From assembly GCF_040686855.1 (NCBI RefSeq), contig NZ_JBFBOG010000003.1, forward strand, positions 186,001-250,000: a DNA stretch of 64,000 bases, read 5' to 3'. Shown piece by piece: positions 40,277 through 49,343 of this stretch. The translations under genes were made by a program, and so were the position numbers. This DNA comes from Leifsonia sp040686855. Lineage in GTDB: Bacteria > Actinomycetota > Actinomycetes > Actinomycetales > Microbacteriaceae. The notes under the pieces were generated by a model that saw only the letters and a list, made by a program, of their open reading frames with translations, did no database searches and was not told where the DNA came from. The first letter of the stretch is position 1, and the number at the start of each line of letters is the position of its first letter.

Positions 40277-41515
40277 TCACCGCACCAGCCGCAGCCTGAC
40301 CCACCGGTAGGCGAGCCCGACGGCGACGACCCCGAGCCCGGCCACGATCGAACCCACGGGGAGGGCCGCCACGAGCACGACGCAGCCGACAGCGCCCGCT
40401 GCCGCCAGGAACCGCGGGTAGCGACGGTGGTCGCGGGACTGCGTCCACGCCGACGCGTTTGCGACCAAGTAATAGAGGAGCACGCCGAAGCTCGAGAACC
40501 CGATCGCACCGCGGAGGTCGGTGACCGCGACGAGGATGCACACCACGAGACCGAGCACGAGCTCAGCCCGGTACGGGACCCGGAAGCGCGGATGCACGGG
40601 CGCGAGCCACGACGGCAGGTCGCCGGTGCGCGCCATGGCCAACGCGGTGCGGCCGATCCCCGCGATCATGGCGAGCAGTGCGCCGAGCGCCGCGGCGGAC
40701 GCGCCGATGGCGATCACGACTCCCGGCCACGCAGCGCCGGTCGCGTCGGCGACCGCGCCGAGGGGCGCCGTAGCGGAGGCGAGGCCGGCCGGTCCGAGCG
40801 CGTGCAGTGCGGAGACGGCGACCAGGGCGTAGACGACGAGAGTGATCGCGAGCGCCGTCGTGATCGCACGCGGGATGGTGCGGGACGGGTCCATCACCTC
40901 CTCGCCCATCGTGGCCACCCTGGCGTACCCGGCGAAGGCGAAGAACAGGAATCCGGCCGACTGCAGCACCCCGTAGAGGGTGATCGGCACCCCGGGGAGG
41001 GACGCGGAGCCGGATGTGTGCGTGAAGCCGACGATGACGGCGACCGTCAGCGCGAGCAGCGAGACGGCGACGAGGATGCGGGTGACCAGCGCCGTGCGGG
41101 TGACGCCGAGCGTGTTGACGACCGTCAGCGCGGCGACGGCGAGGATCGCGACGGGCTTCACCCAGGCGGCGGGCACGGCGTACGTGGCGAAGGTGATGGC
41201 CATCGCCGCCGAGCTGGCGGTCTTGCCGATGACGAAGGACCAGCCGGCGAGGAACCCCGGCCATTCGCCCAGCCGCTCCCGGCCGTAGACGTAGGTGCCG
41301 CCGGACGTCGGGTACTGGGCGGCGAGCTGCGCGGAGGAGGTGGCATTGCAGAAGGCGATGAAGCCCGCGATCAGCAGTCCGACCAGGAGACCCGCGCCGG
41401 CCGCCGCGGCGGCGGGGGAGAACGCCGAGAAGATGCCGGCGCCGATCATGGAGCCGAGACCGATGACGACCGCGTCTCCGAGGGTCAGGCGCCGGGCGAG
41501 CTGGCCGTTCGTCAC
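40277..41515 (-). CDS. APC superfamily amino acid permease
   Basis: This 412-residue membrane protein has about 12 TM helices. The first is LGDAVVIGLGSMIGAGIFSA, the unwound TM1 substrate motif (GSMIGAGIF) of APC amino acid transporters, followed by QLAAQYPTSGGTYVYGRERL. TM6-7 (SAGFLFFAFAGYARVATMGE and EVMDPSRTIPRAI) also match. It starts at GTG 41515; TACGCT lies 6 nt upstream, indicating a leaderless mRNA. It probably imports an amino acid; specificity unknown. Confidence 0.92.
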   Translation of the reverse strand: MTNGQLARRLTLGDAVVIGLGSMIGAGIFSAFSPAAAAAGAGLLVGLLIAGFIAFCNATSSAQLAAQYPTSGGTYVYGRERLGEWPGFLAGWSFVIGKTASSAAMAITFATYAVPAAWVKPVAILAVAALTVVNTLGVTRTALVTRILVAVSLLALTVAVIVGFTHTSGSASLPGVPITLYGVLQSAGFLFFAFAGYARVATMGEEVMDPSRTIPRAITTALAITLVVYALVAVSALHALGPAGLASATAPLGAVADATGAAWPGVVIAIGASAAALGALLAMIAGIGRTALAMARTGDLPSWLAPVHPRFRVPYRAELVLGLVVCILVAVTDLRGAIGFSSFGVLLYYLVANASAWTQSRDHRRYPRFLAAAGAVGCVVLVAALPVGSIVAGLGVVAVGLAYRWVRLRLVR

Positions 41516-41532
41516 AGGCCGAGCGTAGCGCG

Positions 41533-42375
41533 TCAGCGGTCGCGGGCGATCACGGAGAAGTCCTCGTCGCCGTGGCCCGCGTCCACGGCGCGCTGCAGCT
41601 CGGCGGCGACCAGGGCGGCGGCGGGGAGCGGGGTGTCGGCGGTGGAGAGCATGAGGCGGAGGTCCTTGGCGAGGAGGGCCGCGGAGAACTGCGTGTCGCC
41701 GAAGTCGCCGGACGCGACGACCGGTCCCTTCATCGCGGCGATGGGCGCGATGGTGGTGAGCGGGAGGACGGCCAGCGCCTCGTCGGTCGACAGTCCGCCG
41801 GCGTGGCCGAGGCGCAGGGTCTCGCTCAGCGCCTCCATCGAGATGGCCAGCGCGAGGTTGGCGACGAGCTTGGCCGTCGCCGCCTTCGCGGGCGCGTCGA
41901 AGGTGCGGATCTTGTCGGGGTCCGCCCAGAGGCTGACGACGCCACGGGCCTCGCGGACGTCGTCCTGCGCCCCGCCGATGAGCACCGCGAGGCTCCCGGC
42001 ACGAGCCGGTGCGAGCGACCCGACGACGGGCGAGTGGACGTACCGCACGCCATGATCCGAGGCCCAGGCGGCGAAGTCGGCGGCGTCCGACGGCGCGACG
42101 GTGGTCACGTCGATCCAGAGAGCGCCGGAGGGGATGGCGAGGCCGGGGTCCACGATCGTCTCGCGTACCGCATCCGGTCCGAACAGCACGGAGACGACCA
42201 CGGCTGCACCGGCGACCGCCTCCTCGGGGGAGGACGCGATGCGCGCGCCGCGGCGGCCGACGGTCTCGGTGGGGCCGGGCGAGCGGTTCCACGCTGTGAC
42301 CGTGTGACCGGCGTCGATCAGGTGGGGGACGAGCTCCCGGCCCATGCGGCCGAGTCCGAGCAGCGCGATGTCCAT
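41533..42375 (-). CDS. NAD(P)-dependent beta-hydroxyacid dehydrogenase family protein
   Basis: This 280-residue protein has the N-terminal Rossmann motif MDIALLGLGRMGRELVPHLI and GHTVTAWNRSP, the substrate-binding segment HSPVVGSLAPARAGSLAVLI, and the catalytic-lysine helix KAATAKLVANLALAISMEAL. The order matches 3-hydroxyisobutyrate dehydrogenase/imine reductase-like enzymes. The typical D-x-P-V-S-G-G motif is altered to HSPVVGSL, so its substrate may differ. GTG 42384 would add three residues. Confidence 0.87.
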   Translation of the reverse strand: MDIALLGLGRMGRELVPHLIDAGHTVTAWNRSPGPTETVGRRGARIASSPEEAVAGAAVVVSVLFGPDAVRETIVDPGLAIPSGALWIDVTTVAPSDAADFAAWASDHGVRYVHSPVVGSLAPARAGSLAVLIGGAQDDVREARGVVSLWADPDKIRTFDAPAKAATAKLVANLALAISMEALSETLRLGHAGGLSTDEALAVLPLTTIAPIAAMKGPVVASGDFGDTQFSAALLAKDLRLMLSTADTPLPAAALVAAELQRAVDAGHGDEDFSVIARDR

Positions 42376-42420
42376 GCCGTCCACTGTGCGCCCGCCGTCG
42401 CGTCGGGGGAAGGGGTGCGC

Positions 42421-43644
42421 TCAGACCGGGAGGGCGGCGCGCCGGCGGAGGAGGAAGGCGCGCTCGGCGTCGTTGGCACAGAGGGGCGCGGCGTGGTCGT
42501 ACGCGGCGGCGGACTCCGCCGGGCGATCCGCCCGGGCGAGCAGGCCGGCGCGCACGCCGTGCAGCAGGTAGAACCGGGCGAGCGGTTCGCGCAGCGGCTC
42601 GACGGCCTCGAGGGCGACGGCGGGACCGTCCACCTCCGCCACGGCGACCGCCCGGTTGAGCGCCACGATCGGCGTCGGCGCGACCGTGAGCAGCTGGTCG
42701 TACAGCGCCACGATCTGCGGCCAGTCCGTCTGCTCCGCCGAGCGGGCGTCGGCGTGGACCGCCTGGATGGCCGCCTGCAGCTGGTAGGGACCGGGGCGTC
42801 CGCGCCGCTGGCAGTCGCGCACGAGCGCATGACCTTCCGCGATGAGCGCCGGGTCCCACAGGGACCGGTCCTGCTCGGGGAGCGGCACCAGCTCGCCGGA
42901 AGCGTCGACGCGTGCCGCGCGGCGCGCATCCACGAGCAGCAGCAGTGCGAGGAGACCCAGCACCTCCTCCTCGTCCGGGAGCAGCGATCGCAGCACGCGC
43001 GCGAGCCGCACCGCTTCGTCGCACAGCTCCTCGCGAACGAGTCGGTCGCCCGCCGACGCGGCGTAGCCCTCGCTGAAGACGAGGTACAGCACCGCCAGAA
43101 CGGAACGCAGCCGTCCCGGCAGGTCGCCCGCCGAGGGGATGCGGTACGGGATCCGCGCGTCCCGGATCTTCGCCTTGGCGCGCGAGATGCGCTGTGCCAT
43201 GGTCGGCTCGGGCACCAGGAACGCGCGTGCGATCTCCGCGGTGGAGAGCCCGCCGAGGAGCCGCAGGGTCAGCGCGACGCGCGCCTCGGGGGAGAGGGCC
43301 GGGTGGCAGCAGGTGAAGATGAGGCGCAGGCGGTCGTCCGGGATATCGTCCGGCTCGGCCGCGGGTTCCGGTGGCGGCGCGAGCTGCACGGCTTCGGCCT
43401 CCCGCGAGCGGCCCACCCCTTCACGCCGCAGCCGGTCGATCGCGCGTCGCCGGGCGGTGGTGATGATCCAGCCCGCGGGCGCGGGCGGGATGCCGTCGCG
43501 CGGCCAGCGTTCCGCGGCGACCGCGAACGCTTCCTGCACCGCGTCCTCGGCGCCGTCGAGGTCGCCGAGCACGCGGTACAGCACCGAGATGGCGCGGCCG
43601 TACTCGTCGCGGAAGATCCGCGCGATCCGGGCGTCGTCTTCCAT
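42421..43644 (-). CDS. ECF42-type RNA polymerase sigma factor
   Basis: This 407-residue sigma factor has region 2 (RIFRDEYGRAISVLYRVLGD, DAVQEAFAVAAERWP), region 4 (LRLLGGLSTAEIARAFLVPE and PTMAQRISRAKAKIRDA) and a C-terminal TPR-like extension of about 200 residues (from LRSVLAVLYLVFSEGYAASA), diagnostic of ECF42. Its partner DGPF/YCII gene lies directly upstream, 6 nt away, as in other ECF42 loci. The extension is required for activity in studied members. No anti-sigma factor is present. Confidence 0.94.
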   Translation of the reverse strand: MEDDARIARIFRDEYGRAISVLYRVLGDLDGAEDAVQEAFAVAAERWPRDGIPPAPAGWIITTARRRAIDRLRREGVGRSREAEAVQLAPPPEPAAEPDDIPDDRLRLIFTCCHPALSPEARVALTLRLLGGLSTAEIARAFLVPEPTMAQRISRAKAKIRDARIPYRIPSAGDLPGRLRSVLAVLYLVFSEGYAASAGDRLVREELCDEAVRLARVLRSLLPDEEEVLGLLALLLLVDARRAARVDASGELVPLPEQDRSLWDPALIAEGHALVRDCQRRGRPGPYQLQAAIQAVHADARSAEQTDWPQIVALYDQLLTVAPTPIVALNRAVAVAEVDGPAVALEAVEPLREPLARFYLLHGVRAGLLARADRPAESAAAYDHAAPLCANDAERAFLLRRRAALPV

Positions 43645-43650
43645 CGGTCG

Positions 43651-43992
43651 TCAGCCGCGGAACGGCCGCACCTCGATCGGCAGGGTGGTCGCCAGCGCGA
43701 GCCGGCGTCCCCACTCGAGCGCCGCGTCCAGGTCCGGCACGTCGACGATCGAGAACCCGCCCAGGTGCTCCTTGCCCTCGGCGAACGGGCCGTCGGTGAC
43801 GAGCACGTCGCCGTCGGCGGGCCGGAGCACGGTGGCGGATTCCGGAGGCAGCAGGCCGTTGGAGAACACCCACACCCCGGAGGTGCGCATGTCGGCATCC
43901 ACAGCGGTCACGTCGCGGTCGATGCGCGCCATCACGTCGGGCTCCGGGATGGGGCCGTCGGGTTCGATGACGCTGAGCAGGTACTGGGTCAT
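43651..43992 (-). CDS. DGPF domain (YCII-related) protein
   Basis: This 113-residue protein contains DGDVLVTDGPFAEGKEHLGG, the DGPF motif, and DVPDLDAALEWGRRLALATT, the ferredoxin-like YCII fold. DGPF genes accompany ECF42 sigma factors in actinobacteria and are thought to share their regulon. It precedes the sigma gene by 6 nt in the same direction. Enzymatic activity is not established for the family. Confidence 0.92.
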   Translation of the reverse strand: MTQYLLSVIEPDGPIPEPDVMARIDRDVTAVDADMRTSGVWVFSNGLLPPESATVLRPADGDVLVTDGPFAEGKEHLGGFSIVDVPDLDAALEWGRRLALATTLPIEVRPFRG

Positions 43993-44008
43993 GGTGGTGA
44001 TCCTTCCC

Positions 44009-44037
44009 GAGCGCCCGGGTCGAGGGGAAGGGCGCTC
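44009..44037 (-). terminator. Hairpin between the sugar operon and the DGPF gene
   Basis: GAGCGCCC (44009-44016) and GGGCGCTC (44030-44037) form an 8-bp stem, 27 nt beyond the last gene of the sugar operon. No T-tract follows, so termination is uncertain. Confidence 0.4.
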
Positions 44038-44063
44038 TCACCGTCTACACGAACGCGACCCCG

Positions 44064-45122
44064 CTAATTCGACACCTCGCGCTCCAGCAGCGCCACACCG
44101 ATCTTGGAGTCGGCCATGCCGTAGAAGACCCAGTCGCGCCCGTCGACCGTCTCGATCGCCGTCGGGAACACCACGTTCGGAACGATGCCGCTGCGCTCGT
44201 CCTCGGTCTCGGCCGACAGCAGCGGCTCGGAGGTCCGCTGCAGCACGCGCCACGGCTCGGCCCCGTCGAGGATCATGGCCCCGGCCGCGTAGTTGACGTT
44301 CTTCTGCTGCGCGACGCCGGACTCCAGCCGCCCGGTGACACCGTGGTGGAGGAGCAGCCAGCCCTCCGGGACCCGGCGGGGAGCGGGTCCCGCGCCGATC
44401 TTGAGTTCTTCGAAGGGGAACTCCGGTCCCGCGAGGAACCGGTTCTGCCGCCAGCGCGCCAGCTCGCCGAGGTCGCGCTGAACGGCGTCGAGCGGGATGA
44501 AGGCGATCCAGATGCTCGGCCGCGTCTCGCCCGCGGGCGGATGCTCGCCCTCGCCCGGCCGGATCTCGCCGAGGTCCCACACCGGACGGTGGAGCACGGC
44601 GAGGCTCGGGGTGCCGTCGGGTGCGGTGACCGGCTCGGGGAAGAACACCGTGTCCTTGTTGTGGAAGAGCGACAGGTCGATCCCGAGCGCGTCGTCGTAC
44701 TCGAAAGTGACGGGACCGAGGCGCCGCCAGGCACGCAGGTCGTCGGAGACCGCGACGGCCGTGTGCGGGCCGAGCGGGCCGTAGGCGACATACGTCATGA
44801 CGTGCAGCCCGAGCGATGGGATGAACGTGGTGCGCGGGTCCTCGACGCCGGAGTTAGTGCGCCCACGCTCGAACGGCCGGTCGGGCTCGAGTACGACACC
44901 CTGCCGCTCGACGGCGATTGGTGTGCCGTCCTCGACGATCACCCGGGCGAGGCCGACGCGGGACACGTTGCCCTCCGCGACCAGCCGCGGCAGCAGGTAG
45001 AGCTCGCCGTCGGCACCGCGCCCGGAGGCGGGGTTGAGCACCCCCTCCGCCTCGAGCGGGTCGCCGGCGACCGGCGTCATCACGACGCCGGCGCGGGTCA
45101 GCCGATACGGAAACGGGGTCAT
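44064..45122 (-). CDS. Glycoside phosphorylase/hydrolase, GH130 family
   Basis: This 352-residue five-bladed beta-propeller enzyme has NPASGRGADGELYLLPRLVA, NSGVEDPRTTFIPSLGLHVM (the conserved EDPR), IDLSLFHNKDTVFFPEPV and GWLLLHHGVTGRL. These match GH130, whose members phosphorolyse beta-1,4- or beta-1,2-mannosides, releasing alpha-mannose 1-phosphate. It is the last gene of the operon, overlapping the second GH130-type gene by 4 nt (ATGA). The exact linkage cannot be read from sequence by eye. Confidence 0.85.
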   Translation of the reverse strand: MTPFPYRLTRAGVVMTPVAGDPLEAEGVLNPASGRGADGELYLLPRLVAEGNVSRVGLARVIVEDGTPIAVERQGVVLEPDRPFERGRTNSGVEDPRTTFIPSLGLHVMTYVAYGPLGPHTAVAVSDDLRAWRRLGPVTFEYDDALGIDLSLFHNKDTVFFPEPVTAPDGTPSLAVLHRPVWDLGEIRPGEGEHPPAGETRPSIWIAFIPLDAVQRDLGELARWRQNRFLAGPEFPFEELKIGAGPAPRRVPEGWLLLHHGVTGRLESGVAQQKNVNYAAGAMILDGAEPWRVLQRTSEPLLSAETEDERSGIVPNVVFPTAIETVDGRDWVFYGMADSKIGVALLEREVSN

Positions 45123-46141
45123 GCGTCCACCTCCCGGTAGAAATAGAGTTCACGTTCGCCGGCGGGGGCGTCCCAGCCCTGCGCGAAGGACCAGCGGCCG
45201 CCGATCTTCTGCAGGCCGCCCCACGCGAGCGACCCGCCGCGGTTCACGGCGCGCTGCGTGAACGGGTCGTCCAGCGTGTACAGCGCCTGCGCGGCGGCGA
45301 AGTCGCCCTGCTCGTCGGCGTAGAAGAAGTCGAGGACGAGGTCGTCGCCGTCCACCACCGCGCAGGCGACCTCGAAGAGCGAACCGCCGAGGGGCGACAG
45401 ATCGAGGTACGGCTGCGTCTCGAAGCGCCAGTCGAGCCCGTCCGCCGAGCGGCCGACGGTGGGCCGGCCGCCGCATCCCTCCGACAGGAACATCAGGTAC
45501 TCGCCGCCGATCCGCACCGCGCGCCCGGCCGCGTCACGCGGAATGACCGCGCCCTTCGCCCAGTACTCGGAGACGTCGTACGGCACGACGAGCCCGCGCT
45601 TCTCCCACTGCTCGAGGTCGTCGGAGACGGCCGACATGATGTCCACCGCGACCGAACCGTCCTCGCGCCGCCAGATGGCGTTGTAGAAGAAGACGTAGCC
45701 GTCGTCGAGCGCGTAGATCTTCGGGTCTTCGCAGCCCAGCTCCTCGTTCGCCAGGGTCGGGTAGACGATGGGGTTGAGCGCGAAGTCGGTCCACACCCCG
45801 TCGCGGCGCACGGCGTGCCCGATCCGGCTCGCGGTCGACTCCTTCCGCGGCGAGGCCCGGTAGATCAGGTGCAGCTCGTCGCCGCGCTCGATGACGGTCG
45901 GGTTGAAGATCGAGTCGCTGGTCCATCCCACACCGGTCGGGTCGGCCCATTGGCCGTCCAGCCGGAAGGTCAGGGACGGGTCCCGTTCGAACGGCCCGAT
46001 CGCCCAGGAGGGGCGCTCGGCGTAGTGCGCCGAGAACTGGTCGGTCGAGATGCGGTCGGTCAGGGCGTTGGTGTGCGCCAGCGCCTCGCGGTAGCTCGCG
46101 AGCAGGGCTGCCCGGTCGACCGCCGTGTCCACCCCGCTCAC
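45119..46141 (-). CDS. Second GH130-like five-bladed propeller enzyme
   Basis: The 340-residue product has blade motifs GWTSDSIFNPTVIERGDELH and LIYRASPRKE, ELGCEDPKIYALDDGYVFFY (EDPK in the position of EDPR), YWAKGAVIPRDAAGRAV and VDGDDLVLDFFYADEQGD. It is clearly related to GH130/GH43-like propellers but distant from the neighbour downstream. Start GTG 46141 overlaps the permease stop (GTGA). It probably acts on a second linkage or an intermediate of the same oligosaccharide. Confidence 0.78.
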   Translation of the reverse strand: MSGVDTAVDRAALLASYREALAHTNALTDRISTDQFSAHYAERPSWAIGPFERDPSLTFRLDGQWADPTGVGWTSDSIFNPTVIERGDELHLIYRASPRKESTASRIGHAVRRDGVWTDFALNPIVYPTLANEELGCEDPKIYALDDGYVFFYNAIWRREDGSVAVDIMSAVSDDLEQWEKRGLVVPYDVSEYWAKGAVIPRDAAGRAVRIGGEYLMFLSEGCGGRPTVGRSADGLDWRFETQPYLDLSPLGGSLFEVACAVVDGDDLVLDFFYADEQGDFAAAQALYTLDDPFTQRAVNRGGSLAWGGLQKIGGRWSFAQGWDAPAGERELYFYREVDA

Positions 46142-47061
46142 CCCTTCACCGACGAGCCGAGGTCGCTGGAGGTGAAGTACCGCTGGAAGACGATGAACAG
46201 CACGACGACGGGGGCCGCGAGCACGACCGCACCGGCCAGGATGGCGCCGTACGGGTTCGCGGTCGAGCCCGACACGTTCGAGATGTAGTTGGCGAGCGAG
46301 ACGGCCAACGGCTGCAGGCTCGCGTCCTTGGTGATCAGGAACGGCCAGAGGAATTCGTTCCACGGCCCGATGAAGGTCAGCAGCAGCGCCGTGACCAGCG
46401 CCGGACGCACCAGCGGGAGCGCGATCCGCCACAACAGCCGGAACTCGCCCGCGCCGTCCACCCGGGCCGCGTCGAACAGCTCCCGGGGCAGCTGCAGGAA
46501 GTACTGACGGAAGATCAGCACGGCCGCGGAGTTGATCGCGAACGGGAGGATCATGCCGAGGTAGTTGTCCGCCAGCCCGTAACTGCGGGCGATGAGCACG
46601 TACAGGGGGATCATCAGCAGCTGGAACGGGATGGTCTGCACGAGCAGCGCCAGGCCGAAGGTCACCCCGCGGCCGCGCCACTGCAGGATCGCGAGGGCGT
46701 ACCCGGCGAGCACGCCGAAGACCACCGTCCCGAGCAGCACCCCTCCGGTGAAGATGCCGGAGTTGATGAGGCCCTGCACGAGGTCGATGCGCGAGTCGAT
46801 GTTCACGTAGTTGTTGAGCGTCAGGTTGGCCGGGTTGGGGAACGCACCGGCGACCGTGGTGTTCGGCGACGTCTGCAGGGACCCGACCACCATGTAGTAG
46901 AAGGGGAACAGGAACGCGATCGCGCCGATGGTCAGCACGATCCCCTGCACGATGGCCTGGCCGCGGCTGAGGCCGCGCGGGTTGGCGAGGTCGCGGCGCT
47001 TCCGCCGCGGGCTGCGCGTGGGCGGCGGCGCCGGCTCCATGCGCTGATTCGTCTGGGTCAT
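46138..47061 (-). CDS. Carbohydrate ABC transporter permease (MalG-type)
   Basis: This 307-residue CUT1 inner-membrane subunit has six TM helices. The EAA loop is ELFDAARVDGAGEFRLLWRI ALPLVRPAL, which contacts the ATPase. TM1 is IVQGIVLTIGAIAFLFPFYY. It ends GSSVKG, the usual MalG-like C-terminus. The ATG overlaps the stop of the MalF-type gene by 1 nt. No ATPase gene occurs in the operon, so a shared MsiK-like ATPase elsewhere is expected. Confidence 0.95.
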   Translation of the reverse strand: MTQTNQRMEPAPPPTRSPRRKRRDLANPRGLSRGQAIVQGIVLTIGAIAFLFPFYYMVVGSLQTSPNTTVAGAFPNPANLTLNNYVNIDSRIDLVQGLINSGIFTGGVLLGTVVFGVLAGYALAILQWRGRGVTFGLALLVQTIPFQLLMIPLYVLIARSYGLADNYLGMILPFAINSAAVLIFRQYFLQLPRELFDAARVDGAGEFRLLWRIALPLVRPALVTALLLTFIGPWNEFLWPFLITKDASLQPLAVSLANYISNVSGSTANPYGAILAGAVVLAAPVVVLFIVFQRYFTSSDLGSSVKG

Positions 47062-48017
47062 CAGTCCCTCCCTCCGACGAAGCGGTTCTGCAGCCATCCG
47101 ATGATGAGGACGCCGATCACGAGCACGATGCCGATCGCGGCGGCGTACCCGGGGTGTCCCTGCTGGATGCCCTGCTGATAGACGAGGAGCACCGGGCTGG
47201 CCGAGTGCCCGTCGGGACCGCCGCCTCCGGTGAGGAGGTACGGCTCGGTGAACAGGTTCGCTCCGGTGATCGTGGCCAGCAGCAGGACGAGCACCGTCGC
47301 CGAACGCACGCCGGGGACGGTGACCGAGAAGAACTGACGCACCTTGCCCGCGCCGTCGGTCGCCGCTGACTCGTAGAGCTCGGTCGGGACGTTCTGCAGT
47401 GCGGCGAGGTACAGCAGGATGTAGAACCCGAGCCCCTTCCACGTCACGTAGATCGCGATGGTCGGCATGGCCAGCACCGGGCTGGAGAGCCAGCTCGGGC
47501 TGGGCGCGAGCGGACCGAGGATGTTGTTGATCAGGCCGTTCTGGCCGAAGAGGAACAGCCAGACTCCGATGATCGCCACGCTCGCCGTGACGTAGGGCAC
47601 GTAGTAGCTCGTCCGCAGGAACGTCCGGAAACGCGTGATGCTGTTGAGCCCGGAGGCGAGCAGCAGCGACAGCACGACGGTCAGCGGGACGTTGATGATG
47701 AGGAAGATGCCCACGTTGCCGAACGACTGCAGCACCGCCGGGTCGGTGAACACCTGGATGTAGTTGTCCAGGCCCACGAACGGCTGGGTGACGTTCGCCC
47801 CGGGCGCCGCGAAGAAATAGTCGAAGAACGACATGTACACCGCGAAGCACAGTGGGAACGCGAAGATGACCAGCACGAACACGATGTACGGCGCGCTGAA
47901 CAGCCAGCCGAGCGGGTTCCTCCCGAGGACCCGCTGCACGATCGGCGCGCGACGGCGCCGGCCGGGACCGGCGGCGGGCGCGGTGCCCGCCGCCGGGGGA
48001 GCGGAAGTGGTTGTCAT
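47061..48017 (-). CDS. Carbohydrate ABC transporter permease (MalF-type)
   Basis: This 318-residue CUT1 permease has an N-terminal cytoplasmic segment GPGRRRRAPIVQRVLGRNPL, six TM helices, and the EAA motif ELYESAATDGAGKVRQFFSV TVPGVRSA. The start is set at ATG 48017, 2 nt after the binding-protein stop; GTG 48023 overlapping that stop is also possible. It pairs with the MalG-type gene downstream. Confidence 0.94.
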   Translation of the reverse strand: MTTTSAPPAAGTAPAAGPGRRRRAPIVQRVLGRNPLGWLFSAPYIVFVLVIFAFPLCFAVYMSFFDYFFAAPGANVTQPFVGLDNYIQVFTDPAVLQSFGNVGIFLIINVPLTVVLSLLLASGLNSITRFRTFLRTSYYVPYVTASVAIIGVWLFLFGQNGLINNILGPLAPSPSWLSSPVLAMPTIAIYVTWKGLGFYILLYLAALQNVPTELYESAATDGAGKVRQFFSVTVPGVRSATVLVLLLATITGANLFTEPYLLTGGGGPDGHSASPVLLVYQQGIQQGHPGYAAAIGIVLVIGVLIIGWLQNRFVGGRD

Positions 48018-48019
48018 GG

Positions 48020-49315
48020 TCACTTCTGCGCCTGGAGCTTGTCGATCTTGTCGGAGGCGCTCTTGAACGCGTCCTCGACCGAGCCGCTGCCGTTCACCAC
48101 GGCCTTCGTGTAGGCGTCACGCAGAGCCTGCATCTGGGCGATGGTGTTGGTGCCGGTCGGGTCGTCCGTGGTGCGGGCGCTCTGGTCGCCGAACTCCTTG
48201 TAGGCCGGGTGCGCGTCGAAGTAGCTGGAGTAGGTGCTCGCCACGTCGGTGCGGATCGGCATCTGGCCGGTCACATCCAGCAGCTTGCCGTCCTGCTCCT
48301 TGCTGGTCGCGAACTTGATGACGTCCCATGCCGTGCCCTGGTTCTTGCACGAGGTGTACATGCCGATGTTCTTCGCGTCCGGGAACGTGTAGACCTCGTT
48401 CGCCGGCTTGCCGTCCTTGGTCGGGACGGGCACGGAGCCCCACTGCACCTTGTCGCCGTAGTAGGCGATGGCCCACGGTCCGACGATCGCCATGGCGGAC
48501 TTGCCGTCCGCGAACGCGTCGCCCTGGTACTGCTCCTTACCGGCGAGGCCGTCGCTGTAGATCTGCTTCCAGAAGTTCGCGACGTCGAGCGAGTCCGAGC
48601 TGGTGATGGTGGACTTGCCGTCCTCGATGAACGTCTTGCCACCGGTCTGCGCGGCGAGCAGCGGGAGGTAGTCGAAGTTGACCTGGAAGAACTCGCTGGT
48701 CGGCGCCGGGTAGATCGCGTACGGCGCGGCGCCCGACGACTTGATCTTCTGCGCGGCGGCGAGGAAGTCGTCGTAGCTGGCGAGCTTCGGGTTCTCGGGG
48801 TCGAGACCGGCCTTCTGGAAGATGGCCTTGTTGTAGAAGATCATCACCGGGTTCTGCTTCCACGGCATCTGGTAGTAGTCGCCGTCGGCGGACTTGTACT
48901 GCTTCGCCGCGTCGCCGCTGCGCGCCTCGATGTACTTCGCGCCGTCGGAGAACTTCGACAGGTCGACCAGGCCGCCCTGCTTCTGCCACTGGCCGGTGGC
49001 CGCCGGGAGGTTGTTGAACACCAGACAGGGCGTGGTGCCCGCCGTGATGGCCGCGCCGATGACCTCCTCGGTGCTCTTGCCGGCCGGGACCTCCTGGGCC
49101 TTGATCTTCTCCTTCGGGTGCGCGGAGTTCCAGGCCGAGACCATGGCCTTGCCCCACTGCACCTCCTGCTCGTTGTTCGAGTACCAGATGGTGATGGGGC
49201 CGTGCGCCTTCATGGCGTCGCCGCCACCGCCGCCGCCGCTGGAGCCGCAGGCGGCGAGGGTTCCGGCGACGATGCCGGCGGTGACGAGCGAGACGGCGAT
49301 TCTGCGCATTCGCAT
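48020..49315 (-). CDS. Sugar ABC transporter substrate-binding lipoprotein
   Basis: This 431-residue cluster-B binding protein has a signal peptide with lipobox LAAC (lipidated Cys23), a Gly-rich linker, then ITIWYSNNEQEVQWGKAMVS, the family block FYNKAIFQKAGLDPENPKL and the hinge segment GKSAMAIVGPWAIAYYGDKV. It captures an oligosaccharide outside the cell for the two permeases that follow. AAGG lies upstream of the ATG. It follows lacI by 28 nt. Confidence 0.95.
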   Translation of the reverse strand: MRMRRIAVSLVTAGIVAGTLAACGSSGGGGGGDAMKAHGPITIWYSNNEQEVQWGKAMVSAWNSAHPKEKIKAQEVPAGKSTEEVIGAAITAGTTPCLVFNNLPAATGQWQKQGGLVDLSKFSDGAKYIEARSGDAAKQYKSADGDYYQMPWKQNPVMIFYNKAIFQKAGLDPENPKLASYDDFLAAAQKIKSSGAAPYAIYPAPTSEFFQVNFDYLPLLAAQTGGKTFIEDGKSTITSSDSLDVANFWKQIYSDGLAGKEQYQGDAFADGKSAMAIVGPWAIAYYGDKVQWGSVPVPTKDGKPANEVYTFPDAKNIGMYTSCKNQGTAWDVIKFATSKEQDGKLLDVTGQMPIRTDVASTYSSYFDAHPAYKEFGDQSARTTDDPTGTNTIAQMQALRDAYTKAVVNGSGSVEDAFKSASDKIDKLQAQK

Positions 49316-49343
49316 GGTGTGCCTTTCGATGGGTTGCGGGGGT

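Noticed and set aside
40185..40301. 38-codon ORF between tetR and the permease
   Set aside because: Arg-rich translation, no ribosome binding site and no recognisable product.
40277..43024. A 915-codon open frame on the minus strand
   Set aside because: Only its last 412 codons (from GTG 41515) encode an APC permease. The upstream part is an Arg/Gly/Ala-rich shadow of two real genes in other frames.
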